The notes: generated by a model not told the origin, from the letters alone. A DNA stretch of 64,000 nt from an uncultured Bacteroidales bacterium (GCA_902779315.1 CACZBC010000006.1:50775-114774), one strand, 5' to 3'; positions 36,782 through 46,741 are shown, counted from the first letter of the stretch. A program made the numbers and translations.

Positions 36782-39412
36782 ATGAAACGACAACTATTTA
36801 ATTTGCTTTTTACACTACTTGGCATTATTGCAGTAAACGCTCAGGACCTGTGTATATGTACCTACAACGTCAGGTACAAGAACAGCGGTGACACAGATGC
36901 AGGCAATGGCTGGGACGCCAGAAAAGCTTATCTCATCAACTTCGTCAACTTCCAGCAACCAGACTTGCTTGGCGTACAGGAAGCAACGAATGCGCAGATG
37001 AACGATATGGCGAACGGGCTAAGCGGCTATGCCTATGTTGGTGTAGGGCGCAACGACGGCAAGACGAGTGGCGAGTACTCCGCCATCTTCTATCGCAAGG
37101 AACGCATGGTGCTCCTCGACAATGGAGACTTCTGGTTGAGCGACACACCTTACAAGCCCTCGAAGGGTTTCCCAAGCAAAGGTGGCAGCACCACATACTA
37201 CCGTATTTGCTCATGGGGCAAGTTCTATGACAAGGCAACTGGCGTAACCCTCTTTCACTTTAACACACACCTTGACCTTGATGAGACGAACCGGCAACAA
37301 TCGTTCTATCTCATAAAGCAGAAGATTCAGGAGCTTGCCAGCACGACAGCCCCCGTTATTATAACAGGCGACTACAATGCCGTACAGACTGGGGAAGCCT
37401 ATAAGTTGTTCCTCAACTCTGGCTTTCTTCTTGACAGCTATGTTAGTGCCAAGCAGAAATTCATATCGAACGGCACTTGTCCTGGCTTCAATGCAAACAG
37501 CTACTCTACAGTATCGAGTGAGCTGAGACGCATTGATCACATTTTTGTCACGCAGAGAGCATTCAACATCACGCATTATGCTGTGCTTAATCCCTGTTAT
37601 TATTCCACTTCAGGTACGGCAGATTACAATGAAAGGGCGTATTCCGACCACAGCCCCGTGCTGGCAAAGCTAACTTACAAGAACGCCGTATCATCAACTG
37701 AACTGCCTACAACTCCCCCTCCCATCGTTGACGGCATCTACCAAATCTCGACTCCAGAAGAACTTCAGGCCTTCTCGTTTATTGTTAATGGTGTAGCGGG
37801 CTTCGCACAGAGAACTAATGCTAAAGCAGTCCTGCTGAACGACATCGACATGACAGGAATGACCAGCTGGCTGCCTATAGGGACGAATAACAAGCCTTTC
37901 ACAGGCACATTCGACGGTCAGGGATATTCCATTAAGGACATTGCGATTAAAACGAGCAAGTCCTATTCCGGATTCTTCGGCAAGGTTATGGGCGCTACCA
38001 TCAAGAACTTCCACATCAGCGGCACACTTACCGTTTCTGAGGGCTATACCGAACATGGTGTTGTGGGATATGCCGATGGTTCAACCATCACAGATGTTCA
38101 CTCTTCTTTGAAAATCACAGCCAACAAAGCGAACAACGACACACAACACATTGGAGGCATTGTCGGCTCGATGTTCAACAGCTCAACAGTCACCAGATGC
38201 TCGTTTGATGGGACGATTTCTGATGCTGGAACCAATACTGTGGGCGGCATCGTTGGCTATGCTGACGGAACAAACAACAACATTTCATACTGCATCAACT
38301 ATGGAACGGTCAAGTCCAACGGGTCCTCAACCAATACTGGTGGCATCCTGGGATACGTCAACTATGCCGGATTCAAGATTTCTTTCTGTGCAAACACAGG
38401 TTCTGTTACAGCCAATACGAGTAATGGCGGACAGATTGTAGGCAGACAAGTGAAAGCTATGACCACACCTCCTTCCGACCTCTACTACATTGGCGGAACA
38501 AGTTTGGCTGCTTTTGGTTCTGCCACAAACGAGACTTCTGCGACAGGTGCTACTGTTGTTTCGGCAAACGACGTGAAGAGTGGCGAACTGACTTACCTCC
38601 TTAACGAAGGAAGGGAAGATGAAGATGTCGTCTTCCTCCAAAACCTGGACGAGGGAGAACAAACTGATCCCCACCCCATCATTGGCGGCTATCCTGAACA
38701 TAAGGTTGTCCATAAAGGTGCATTTGGCAAGCAAAAGAACCTGAGCGACAATACCAACTATAGTTTCTATGTTAATGAAAACGGACGTCTGGTAAGCCTT
38801 CCTCTCGTCAACTACTTCTCGACGCCAGTTGATTTTACTGCGGATTATGCCAGCTATACAGGTGAATCGATTGCAAAATGGGGCGCCATCTATCTGCCTT
38901 TTGCAGCAGAGTCGAGCGAAAACGTACAGCTGTATGAACTCGTACCAGAGCTGACCGAAGGTTCCGTCCTTGCGATTGTTCCCCGCTCCACCCTTCCTGC
39001 TTACACTCCAGGACTCTATCAAATCCTTGGAGGCGCATTCGAAGTGGAGGCTTACAACACTCCTGTCGCCGTTCCGCCAACTGACGTTTCCGTTTCTGCA
39101 GGCAACTTCCTGCTCAAGGGAACACTCGACAAGTTGACCGTTTCCGGCGGTTATGTATATAATAATGGAGTATTCAGATACACATCCGACAATATTGCGG
39201 TAAATGCTTTCGAAGCGCATCTGACGGCAAACGGAGAGCAACCAGAGGAAATTACCCTGCTCATCGTCGATGCGACAGGCATCCATGAGGTCCAAGGTTC
39301 GCAACTTGCAGAACAAAGCAACAACGCCATCTACAACCTTTCAGGACAGCGCTTGAACAAGATACTGAAGGGTGTCAACATTATTAACGGCAAGAAATAC
39401 ATCATCAAATGA
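36782..39412 (+). CDS. Secreted EEP-domain phosphodiesterase/nuclease with GLUG repeats
   Basis: 876 residues with signal peptide (ends VNAQ). An active EEP domain at about 22-300: Asn29 in CTYNVRYKN, Glu67 in LLGVQEATN, FNTHLDLDE, IITGDYNAVQTGEAY and YSDHSPVLAKL. Residues about 320-600 carry GLUG-type repeats (GTFDGQGYSIKDIAIK, GGIVGYADGTNNNISYC). A beta-rich part follows, then the tail IYNLSGQRLNKILKG and VNIINGKKYIIK, shared with the 1910-residue protein and consistent with type IX-like sorting. Likely a surface or secreted nuclease. Its last four bases overlap the start of the next gene. Confidence 0.85.
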   Translation: MKRQLFNLLFTLLGIIAVNAQDLCICTYNVRYKNSGDTDAGNGWDARKAYLINFVNFQQPDLLGVQEATNAQMNDMANGLSGYAYVGVGRNDGKTSGEYSAIFYRKERMVLLDNGDFWLSDTPYKPSKGFPSKGGSTTYYRICSWGKFYDKATGVTLFHFNTHLDLDETNRQQSFYLIKQKIQELASTTAPVIITGDYNAVQTGEAYKLFLNSGFLLDSYVSAKQKFISNGTCPGFNANSYSTVSSELRRIDHIFVTQRAFNITHYAVLNPCYYSTSGTADYNERAYSDHSPVLAKLTYKNAVSSTELPTTPPPIVDGIYQISTPEELQAFSFIVNGVAGFAQRTNAKAVLLNDIDMTGMTSWLPIGTNNKPFTGTFDGQGYSIKDIAIKTSKSYSGFFGKVMGATIKNFHISGTLTVSEGYTEHGVVGYADGSTITDVHSSLKITANKANNDTQHIGGIVGSMFNSSTVTRCSFDGTISDAGTNTVGGIVGYADGTNNNISYCINYGTVKSNGSSTNTGGILGYVNYAGFKISFCANTGSVTANTSNGGQIVGRQVKAMTTPPSDLYYIGGTSLAAFGSATNETSATGATVVSANDVKSGELTYLLNEGREDEDVVFLQNLDEGEQTDPHPIIGGYPEHKVVHKGAFGKQKNLSDNTNYSFYVNENGRLVSLPLVNYFSTPVDFTADYASYTGESIAKWGAIYLPFAAESSENVQLYELVPELTEGSVLAIVPRSTLPAYTPGLYQILGGAFEVEAYNTPVAVPPTDVSVSAGNFLLKGTLDKLTVSGGYVYNNGVFRYTSDNIAVNAFEAHLTANGEQPEEITLLIVDATGIHEVQGSQLAEQSNNAIYNLSGQRLNKILKGVNIINGKKYIIK

Positions 39413-40194
39413 AAAGGCTTTTATCATTCATCACAATAACATTGATGGCATTCTGTGTTTATGCACAGAATCTTTACATAGGTAGTTTCTACGTCACAAC
39501 ACCCGAAGAGGAGACGCTCTACGGTGATGGAGGTGACAAATGGACGACTCGACGGACCTATATCTGCGACTTGTTCTGCTTTGAACAACCTGATGTGCTT
39601 GGTTTACAGTCATATACAGACACCCAACTCTCTTTCTTGAAGACTCGTATGACGGGTTACAATGCTGCGGAAGACATCCTTTACAACAGAGCGCTCGAGC
39701 TCGACACTTGCGGCATCGTTAGCGATATGCCGGAAGGCAGCACTTGTTCTTGGGCAAGACTCAGAAAGGAAGGAAAGACCTTCTACGTCTTCAACATCTG
39801 TTTCTCAACAGAAGTTTCTGTCGCTTACAGTTCCGCAACCCGACTTCGAACAGCTATAGAAGAGATTAATACTGAGGGGCTTCCGTGCTTCATCACAGGC
39901 AATCTGGGTGTCGACTCAGCAAAGACTGCGTACAGTAGGATAACTGGGAAATACAACGACTGCTACTCGAAAGCCAGCGTTAAAAGCGCAGAGTACGGCA
40001 CAAGGAACAACTTCGACCTCGCCAACAATCACGGCAACGAGCGTTACGACTTTGTCTTTGCCTCCAGAAACATAGTCGTCAATTCCTACGGACAACTTCA
40101 ATCCACCTATTTCGCCAAGGAGTCTAACGGCTCGTACAAGCGTCGACATTTCTCCACACACTTCCCCGTTATGGCGAAAGTTAAGTTGCCTTAA
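39409..40194 (+). CDS. EEP-domain protein lacking catalytic residues (probable pseudoenzyme)
   Basis: 261 residues with signal peptide (ends VYAQ). Aligned by eye with the preceding gene, the EEP fold is kept (WTTRRTYICDLFCFEQPDVL matches WDARKAYLINFVNFQQPDLL), but the active site is lost: Asn29 is Tyr28, Glu67 is Ser68, the GDYN motif reads GNLG, the THLD His region reads CFSTEV, and DHSPV reads THFPV. It has no GLUG repeats and no sorting tail. The reading frame is intact, so it is a diverged protein rather than a broken gene. ATGA overlap with the upstream gene suggests coupled expression. A perfect terminator follows at 40216. Confidence 0.8.
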   Translation: MKRLLSFITITLMAFCVYAQNLYIGSFYVTTPEEETLYGDGGDKWTTRRTYICDLFCFEQPDVLGLQSYTDTQLSFLKTRMTGYNAAEDILYNRALELDTCGIVSDMPEGSTCSWARLRKEGKTFYVFNICFSTEVSVAYSSATRLRTAIEEINTEGLPCFITGNLGVDSAKTAYSRITGKYNDCYSKASVKSAEYGTRNNFDLANNHGNERYDFVFASRNIVVNSYGQLQSTYFAKESNGSYKRRHFSTHFPVMAKVKLP

Positions 40195-40215
40195 GTGGAG
40201 CAACACATTTATGTC

Positions 40216-40250
40216 AGTTAGGGCGGATTGCATATCCGCCCTAACTTTAT
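40216..40250. terminator. Perfect 13-bp terminator hairpin
   Basis: AGTTAGGGCGGAT (40216-40228) and ATCCGCCCTAACT (40234-40246) with loop TGCAT, followed by TTAT. It ends the 33176-40194 gene run. Confidence 0.85.
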
Positions 40251-40343
40251 AGGAAAAATATTTACAACACGAGGTTCGCGTTTCGGCACAAAATAATGTA
40301 AAGATTTTTCCGAAACGCCAACTTTTCCCATTCGAAACAGGTA

Positions 40344-40431
40344 AAAATCAAACGTCAAACGTGATGTTTGCAAACGTCAAACGTTAAGTTGAGCAACTTA
40401 ACACGCCAAAATTGCAATTTTCAAAGGTTTC
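40344..40431. repeat. 22-bp tandem array F
   Basis: Four units start at 40344, 40366, 40388 and 40410. Cores: CAAACGTG, CAAACGTT, TAACACGC and a degenerate one. GTTTGCAAAC at 40366 is the exact 10-bp dyad. Confidence 0.8.
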
Positions 40432-40741
40432 ATCGGGCAAATAAACACGCCTTTTTCGCCACTTTTCAGTGCCAAATCATAATCCTTGACATTGCAACAT
40501 TCTGACTGACAAGCACATAACATACCCCCAAAATCCGCGTTCTTTTCGCCCTCGGCATCGTTTGGCCTCAAACAAGCCAAGGAAAATGGGTCAAAACAGC
40601 GAATTTCCTTGACAAAACAGGGATTGCATCAGTCATGACTTTACGCGTCAAAAGCCCAAACTTTTAACAACAAAATAACATTTCTCTGCAGTTTTAACAA
40701 TATTTAACAATGCTCAAAAACACATTTCCACCATTATTCTG

Positions 40742-40749
40742 TAACTTTA
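40742..40749 (+). promoter_or_regulatory. Possible -7 box for the GLUG protein gene
   Basis: TAACTTTA differs from TAnnTTTG only in its last base and is followed by CACC. It is 119 bp before the ATG at 40869. Confidence 0.4.
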
Positions 40750-40868
40750 CACCTGATTTACATGTGTGCGCGTCCGTGCGCATATATAAATAGGTATCTC
40801 TGGGAAGAGACCAAGCTGACACGAACTAACAACGTTTTTATCATTTTTTATAAACTAAACTAACTAAC

Positions 40869-43800
40869 ATGAAACGAACATTCTACTCATTGTTCATGGC
40901 ATTCCTTTTGGGAATGGCAGGAACGCAAGTGTGGGCTGACGACTTGACCACAACGGAGATTGACGGCGTCACCTACTACGTAATCAACAACGGCGAGGAG
41001 TTCAAGATGTTTGCTGACTTGGTAAGCAACGGCGAATTTGGTGCCAATGCTGTGCTCAAGACAGACATCAGCCTTGCCGATGTCATTACAGAAGGAAGTC
41101 CATGGAATCCCATCGGCACCAGTGGCGGCATTTACACTGGTACCTTCGACGGACAAGGACACAGCATTACGGGTTTCAACGCAACTAGCGAAGCTGACGG
41201 CGGCGGCCTCTTCGGCTTTGCAACTGGCGCAACCATCAAGGACTTCAGCATTGCTGGAACACTCACGGCAACAGCCGGAACCGGTTCTGGTGTCGTAGGT
41301 TATCCTTCGAACTGTACCATCACCAACATCCATTCCTCTCTGACAGTCGTGGTTCCAGTAGCTGGCGTGCATCATGTAGGTGGCGTCGTAGGCTCTGGTC
41401 GTGGCGGCAACACCATTAGTGGTTGCACATTCCGCGGCACGATGGATGTGGCTGCAGGCAGTACTGACAACTTTGCAGGCATTGTGGCTTACCTAGGAGG
41501 CGACAGCGTATCGTTCTGCGCCAACTATGGCAACATCACTTTCGACGATGCAGGTTGTGCCGCAGGCGGTGTTGCGGGTTATCTCAACAACACCGGCTCA
41601 TATGTGCAGAACTGCCTCAACATGGGCAAAGTCACCTTTAGCGAAAGCGAGGGAACACCCACTTATGGCGGTGCCATCGTAGGTCGTCTGAGGACTCACG
41701 ACGTCAACAAACTGACAGGAAACTGCTGGCTCGAAGGAAGCGCTACTGGAGCAGGTAAAGACGGAGGCAATCCTAACCTGACAACAGCATTCTGCTTCAA
41801 CCCGGACATGCTTCCTACAGGCGAGGTTTGCTACAAGCTCAACGGCGACCAATCAACGATAGGTTGGTATCAGACTCTGGGAACAGACGAACAGCCTGTA
41901 CTCGACGCCACTCATGCACAAGTTTACATGAACGGCCGACTCCACTGTAATGGCGACGTCTACGAAGGTTCCACCTTCTCCAACGAAAATACAGAGGTCA
42001 TTCAGGACGAGCATAACATTGTGGATGGCTTCTGCTCTTATTGCAATCTCTTCGATAAGAACTACCTGGCACCCAACGCCGACGGTTTCTACGAGATTGG
42101 CAACGCAAAGCAACTCGTATGGTTCGAGCAACTGGTGAACACAGGCGAACTCAGTGCCAACGCCGTGCTTACTGCCGACATTGACTTTGCAGACCTTATG
42201 CCAGAAGGTGCAGATCCTGAAGAAACAGAAGTCGCTTGGACACCAATTGGCGACTGGGGCGCTACAAGAGGCGTTTCCAGCGCAGGCTACAAGGGCCACT
42301 TCGATGGCCAGGGCCACACCATTAAGCACCTCAATGCAACATCCAAGCAGAACTACTTCGGCGTATTTGGTGTCATCTCGACAGACTGTCTCATCGAGAA
42401 CTTCGACATCTATGGAACATATCACACCACATTCCAATATGCAGGTAGCGTCGCTGCTTATGCTCGCGACGACCGTCCCACAATCCGCAACATCCACAGC
42501 TATGTGAACATCTACAACTCTTCAGCAGGTGGCAGACAAGGCGGTATCCTCGGTGGTGTCCTGACAACAACCTTCCAGACCGTCATTGAGAACTGTACCT
42601 ACTCTGGCACACTCGATGGCAACGATGCAGGTGGAAGCGGCAACTATGGTGGCATCGTAGGTTATGTGAACAACAACTCCAAGACCGTAGCCGACATTAC
42701 CAACTGTTTGTTCGACGGTAACGTAGTCAACAATAACGCTGCTCCAGGCGGCTGTACCTTTGGTGGCTTTGTGGGTTACAGCAATGGTGGTGCCGTAACT
42801 ATCAAGAACAGTTTGTCTATCGGCCATGTAGAGTCTGCCATCTGGGGTCAGTTCTTCGGCGCTGTCAAGAGCACTCGCTCTTCTCTCCCCAACAGCTACT
42901 ATATTGGCGAGATACTCAACGGCTCCGCAAGCACCGTTACTCTGACGGCAACCGAAACTGATACAGACGAACTTGCAAGCGGTGAGATTGCCTGGAAGCT
43001 GAACGAAGAGACATTCGTTGACGTTGTATGGCATCAGGCTCTCGGCGACCAAGCATATCCTGTACCTTATGGCAACGGTGCGATTGTCTATCAGACTCCT
43101 AGCGGATATGAATGCATTTCTCCCGACGATCCTGATTCGTTCGCAGACTTCCTCAACAACGTCATTGCCAATGAGAAAGAGTTCCTTCAGGATATAGTCG
43201 CTTACCAAGCATCAGTCAACGCATACGAAACAGAGATTGATTCTTGGGAAGACATTGAGACTCTCGAGGAGTTCCTTGAGACATACAAGGCTGCTGCTGA
43301 ACTGAAGGAAGCAGTCAAGACTTCTGCAGCTAATTATGCTGCTTACCAGCAAGCCTGCGAAGCCGCTGCAACCTACATGGAAGAGAACAACCTCCAAGGT
43401 GAGACAACAGACATCCTGAAATCCTATCTCGAAGATAATGTTGAGCCAAGCGAAGAAGGTTATCCAAATGGCAGCTATGCCTACATTATGGAAACCCTCA
43501 ATTTGGACGACGAAGCGCTTGCTGCCGAAGTTACTTACCTGAACCAATTGCTCGAAGCTGCCATTGCTGCAGACGGCATTGTTCCTGGCAACGAAATCAC
43601 TCGTTTGGTAACCAACCCAACCTTCACCGAAGGCGAGGGCTTCGAAGGATGGACTACTGAGGTTGCCGACGGAGGTGCACTTGCTACTGGTGGCGTTGCA
43701 GAAATCATGAAGATTGCTCGCGGCAAGAATGGTACTTTCGATATCAAGCAGACTGTAAGCAACCTGCCAAACGGTATCTATCTGATGGCACTGAACGGCA

Positions 43801-46601
43801 TGTTCCTTGCTGGTGGCGACATCTACTCTCAGTACTATGCAGGTCAACTCTACTTGAACAACACCTACAACTACTTCATGTCTCCCAGCGAGGACCTTAT
43901 CGAAGTTGACGCTGCCGAAGATGGCGTGAACTGCCTCATCAGCGAGGATGATCCGTTTATGGAAGGCTCTGATGTATTAGGATATGTTCCTTCAACGTTC
44001 AAGGGCTGCTCTTATGCTTACAACGCAGGACGCTATCAGAACTTCGTAGCTGCAGAAGTTACCGACGAAACTCTGACTGTTGGTATGCGCAGCCTTGGTA
44101 CTGGCATTGATGGCGACTGGATGCCATTCGGCAATCTCCACGTCATATATCTTGGTACAGCCGACGATGCTAACGATAAATTAGCTGAGGTTTTGGAAGA
44201 CTATTCCACACGAGCACAAGTTATTGTAGACTTTAATTGGGAATCTGATGGCGAATATGTCATGCAATATCCTAACGTATCTGAGGACTTGAAGAATCAA
44301 CTCATAGAAGCCATTGGTGCTGTCGACGACGCAACTACCGGCGAATCCAAGATGGAACTCATCAACATCTTCTCCGATCTCTTCAATAAAGTTCATGCTT
44401 GCCGCAAGGCATACATCGCTATGCAAACGGCTGCCAACGAACTGTTCGAGTACCTCGGCACTTTGGATGCATACGGCATGATTTCCGAAGAAGAATATAC
44501 CGAATGGGAAGCCACCGTGCTTGAGGCACAGGATCACTACACGAATGGTGACGTCACAGCAGAGGAAGCTCTCCAGATAGCAGAGAAACTTAACAACTGT
44601 GAGCTTGTCCAGAAGCCCGTTGACGGAGTATATCAATTGGCTACAGTTGACGACGTGAAGCTCTTCTCTATATTGGTGAACAATGGTAAGAGTGATGCCA
44701 AGGCTGTCTTGGCGAACGATATCGACATGACAGGAATTGACGACTTCCAGCCCATCGGCACTTCTACCACTCCCTACATGGGTGAGTTCGATGGCCAAGG
44801 CCACAAGATCTCGAACTTTGGTAAGTACGACGCCGAGGAAGGCATCTATTCTTTGGCTTTCGTAGGTGACCGCCAGGGATTCTTCGGTTATGTGAAGAAC
44901 GCTACCATCAAGAACTTCAGCATCGACGGCACATTCACCTACGAGGGTGGCACTGGCTACGGTGCTATCGGTTGGGCTGAAGGCAGTACCCTCCAGAACA
45001 TCCACTCTGCACTCAACATCGCATCCGTATCGACGTCGCACCACATCGGAGGTGTCTGCGGCGATATGCGTGCAGGAAGTAAGGCCATTGGCTGCTCCTT
45101 CAGTGGAACGATTACCGACAACCACAACTCGCACGACTGTCTTGGCGGCATCGGTGGATATTCTAACGAGAACTGCCTCTACGAGAACTGTGCGAACTAC
45201 GGCGCTGTCACTTACACTGCTGCCAATGCTTATGCTGGTGGCATCTGTGGCTATGTCAACAATAGCAGTTTCGTTGGTGTCATCAATTGCCTTAATGTCG
45301 GAACCGTTGCAACGGCTGATGGTGCCACACCTTCTTACGGCGGTGCCTTCGTTGGACGTCTGCGTGACCATGCAAACTCTAAGTTCGAGAACAACCACAT
45401 GCTTGAGGGTAGCGCTCCCAACACTAGCGGCGAGAACAAGATTACAGCTAATATCTGCAATGCAGAACAGCTTGCCAGCGGCGAGATTTGCTACAAGTTG
45501 AATGGCGACCAGACTGAAATCAACTGGTACCAGACCCTTGGCGCTGATGAGTTCCCGATGCTTTACAACACGCACAAGGTTGTCTATATTGACTCAAATG
45601 GTAACTACACCAATGAAGAGACGCATACCGGAACAGGCACTCAAGACGATCCGTTTGTTGTGAAGTCGGCTGCAGACCTCTCTAACTTGATTAACCTGCT
45701 TGTTTCAGGTCGTATGAATTATGTGGTTATGGAAGAAGATGTCGATATGGCTGGCGTAACAGATTGGACACCTCTCTTCAACATTGCCGACCAATCGAAT
45801 GGCTATCCTTTCATCGACTTCGATGGTAAGGGTCATGTCATCAGCAACCTCACCTCCAACACTGAAGGAGCATATGACTACTGCGGCCTCTTTGGTATCC
45901 TTTGCGGCAATGTTCGCAACTTGGGTGTAGAGAATGCTGACGTAACTTGTGCCGGTGGTACAGGTATCTTGGCAGGCTATCTGGGCCACTCTACCTTCGG
46001 ACAGCCCTGCTATGTTGAGAACGTTTGGGTAACAGGTAAAGTTACTGCAAACGGCTACTGCGGTGGCATGTTTGGCAACGTAGCCTGCGAGAGCCATATC
46101 AAGAACTGCTATGCCAACGTGGAAGTGAACGGTTCAGGTGATCTTACAGGCGGCATCATCGGTCGAGTTCGTGCAAAGATTGACATGACTCAAGTCTATG
46201 CTGCTGGTTCCATCAACCGTGGTGGCGGCATCATCGGCGGTGGCTTCCAAGATGCTACTCCTGCTGGTACCTACAATCGTGTAGCTGTATGGAACAACAC
46301 AAACAACAACTTCGGTCCCGCTCGTGAAAGCGAAGAGTTGAGTTCTATCATCTATTACGACGGCACGAACTTCGCAGACATGCAGACCCAAGTCGTAGCA
46401 TGGGATCCCACAGTATGGTCCTGCGATATGGAGCCTGGCAGCTATCCTGTTTTGGCAGCCTTCGATCCCGATGGCATCAAGGGAGTGACTGCAGACTACA
46501 GCAAACAGTCTACCGAGATTTACAACCTTGCCGGTCAACGTTTGAGCAAGATGCAGAAGGGCATCAACATCGTGAACGGCAAAAAGATTATGGTTAAATA
46601 A
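40869..46601 (+). CDS. Giant secreted GLUG-repeat protein with sorting-like tail
   Basis: 1910 residues with signal peptide (ends QVWAD). Four GLUG-containing blocks lie at about 20-360, 395-720, 1250-1560 and 1585-1860; each opens with a domain like FDGQGHSITGF, then LFGFATGATIKDFSIAG and HHVGGVVGS. Blocks 1 and 3 end in near-identical words (CYKLNGDQSTIGWYQTLG and CYKLNGDQTEINWYQTLG), showing internal duplication. Between about 750 and 1240 lie helical stretches (EEFLETYKAAAELKEAVKTS) and a jelly-roll-like domain (LVTNPTFTEGEGFEGWTTEV). The tail IYNLAGQRLSKMQKG and INIVNGKKIMVK matches the 876-residue protein. Likely a surface adhesin or glycan-binding protein. Monocistronic, with a terminator after it. 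Confidence 0.85.
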   Translation: MKRTFYSLFMAFLLGMAGTQVWADDLTTTEIDGVTYYVINNGEEFKMFADLVSNGEFGANAVLKTDISLADVITEGSPWNPIGTSGGIYTGTFDGQGHSITGFNATSEADGGGLFGFATGATIKDFSIAGTLTATAGTGSGVVGYPSNCTITNIHSSLTVVVPVAGVHHVGGVVGSGRGGNTISGCTFRGTMDVAAGSTDNFAGIVAYLGGDSVSFCANYGNITFDDAGCAAGGVAGYLNNTGSYVQNCLNMGKVTFSESEGTPTYGGAIVGRLRTHDVNKLTGNCWLEGSATGAGKDGGNPNLTTAFCFNPDMLPTGEVCYKLNGDQSTIGWYQTLGTDEQPVLDATHAQVYMNGRLHCNGDVYEGSTFSNENTEVIQDEHNIVDGFCSYCNLFDKNYLAPNADGFYEIGNAKQLVWFEQLVNTGELSANAVLTADIDFADLMPEGADPEETEVAWTPIGDWGATRGVSSAGYKGHFDGQGHTIKHLNATSKQNYFGVFGVISTDCLIENFDIYGTYHTTFQYAGSVAAYARDDRPTIRNIHSYVNIYNSSAGGRQGGILGGVLTTTFQTVIENCTYSGTLDGNDAGGSGNYGGIVGYVNNNSKTVADITNCLFDGNVVNNNAAPGGCTFGGFVGYSNGGAVTIKNSLSIGHVESAIWGQFFGAVKSTRSSLPNSYYIGEILNGSASTVTLTATETDTDELASGEIAWKLNEETFVDVVWHQALGDQAYPVPYGNGAIVYQTPSGYECISPDDPDSFADFLNNVIANEKEFLQDIVAYQASVNAYETEIDSWEDIETLEEFLETYKAAAELKEAVKTSAANYAAYQQACEAAATYMEENNLQGETTDILKSYLEDNVEPSEEGYPNGSYAYIMETLNLDDEALAAEVTYLNQLLEAAIAADGIVPGNEITRLVTNPTFTEGEGFEGWTTEVADGGALATGGVAEIMKIARGKNGTFDIKQTVSNLPNGIYLMALNGMFLAGGDIYSQYYAGQLYLNNTYNYFMSPSEDLIEVDAAEDGVNCLISEDDPFMEGSDVLGYVPSTFKGCSYAYNAGRYQNFVAAEVTDETLTVGMRSLGTGIDGDWMPFGNLHVIYLGTADDANDKLAEVLEDYSTRAQVIVDFNWESDGEYVMQYPNVSEDLKNQLIEAIGAVDDATTGESKMELINIFSDLFNKVHACRKAYIAMQTAANELFEYLGTLDAYGMISEEEYTEWEATVLEAQDHYTNGDVTAEEALQIAEKLNNCELVQKPVDGVYQLATVDDVKLFSILVNNGKSDAKAVLANDIDMTGIDDFQPIGTSTTPYMGEFDGQGHKISNFGKYDAEEGIYSLAFVGDRQGFFGYVKNATIKNFSIDGTFTYEGGTGYGAIGWAEGSTLQNIHSALNIASVSTSHHIGGVCGDMRAGSKAIGCSFSGTITDNHNSHDCLGGIGGYSNENCLYENCANYGAVTYTAANAYAGGICGYVNNSSFVGVINCLNVGTVATADGATPSYGGAFVGRLRDHANSKFENNHMLEGSAPNTSGENKITANICNAEQLASGEICYKLNGDQTEINWYQTLGADEFPMLYNTHKVVYIDSNGNYTNEETHTGTGTQDDPFVVKSAADLSNLINLLVSGRMNYVVMEEDVDMAGVTDWTPLFNIADQSNGYPFIDFDGKGHVISNLTSNTEGAYDYCGLFGILCGNVRNLGVENADVTCAGGTGILAGYLGHSTFGQPCYVENVWVTGKVTANGYCGGMFGNVACESHIKNCYANVEVNGSGDLTGGIIGRVRAKIDMTQVYAAGSINRGGGIIGGGFQDATPAGTYNRVAVWNNTNNNFGPARESEELSSIIYYDGTNFADMQTQVVAWDPTVWSCDMEPGSYPVLAAFDPDGIKGVTADYSKQSTEIYNLAGQRLSKMQKGINIVNGKKIMVK

Positions 46602-46638
46602 TGTGCATCATTATATAGTAATAGATGTTCCATAAAGA

Positions 46639-46680
46639 AAGGGGGCTCAAGTCCGAGAAGGCTGAGCTCCCTTACTTTTT
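46639..46680 (+). terminator. Terminator after the GLUG protein gene
   Basis: AAGGGGGCTCA and TGAGCTCCCTT (one mismatch) with a 13-nt loop, followed by ACTTTTT. Confidence 0.85.
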
Positions 46681-46708
46681 CCTGTGGGCTGAAAAATATT
46701 TGATGAAA

Positions 46709-46741
46709 TGGTGAACTATTCAAAGAATTGTATTATCTTTG
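46709..46741 (+). promoter_or_regulatory. Promoter of the GH2 gene
   Basis: TTTG at 46709-46712, 21 bp, TATCTTTG at 46734-46741. The ATG is at 46772, so the in-frame ATG at 46739 inside the -7 box is excluded as a start. Confidence 0.75.

Larger units (their letters stand above)
40195..40868. other. 674-bp gene-free region upstream of the GLUG protein
   Basis: From left to right: terminator at 40216-40250, a 9-bp inverted repeat GCGTTTCGG/CCGAAACGC at 40278-40318, array F at 40344-40431, A/T-rich sequence with no coding look, a -7-like TAACTTTA at 40742-40749, and a roughly 120-nt leader with small hairpins (TGCGC...GCGCA near 40767-40783, GGTATCTCT...AGAGACC at 40792-40811). No RNA family was recognised. 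Confidence 0.5.

Noticed and set aside
44181-45575. 464-codon open frame opposite the GLUG protein
   Set aside because: Antisense shadow arising from the repetitive Gly/Ala/Asn codons of the real gene.
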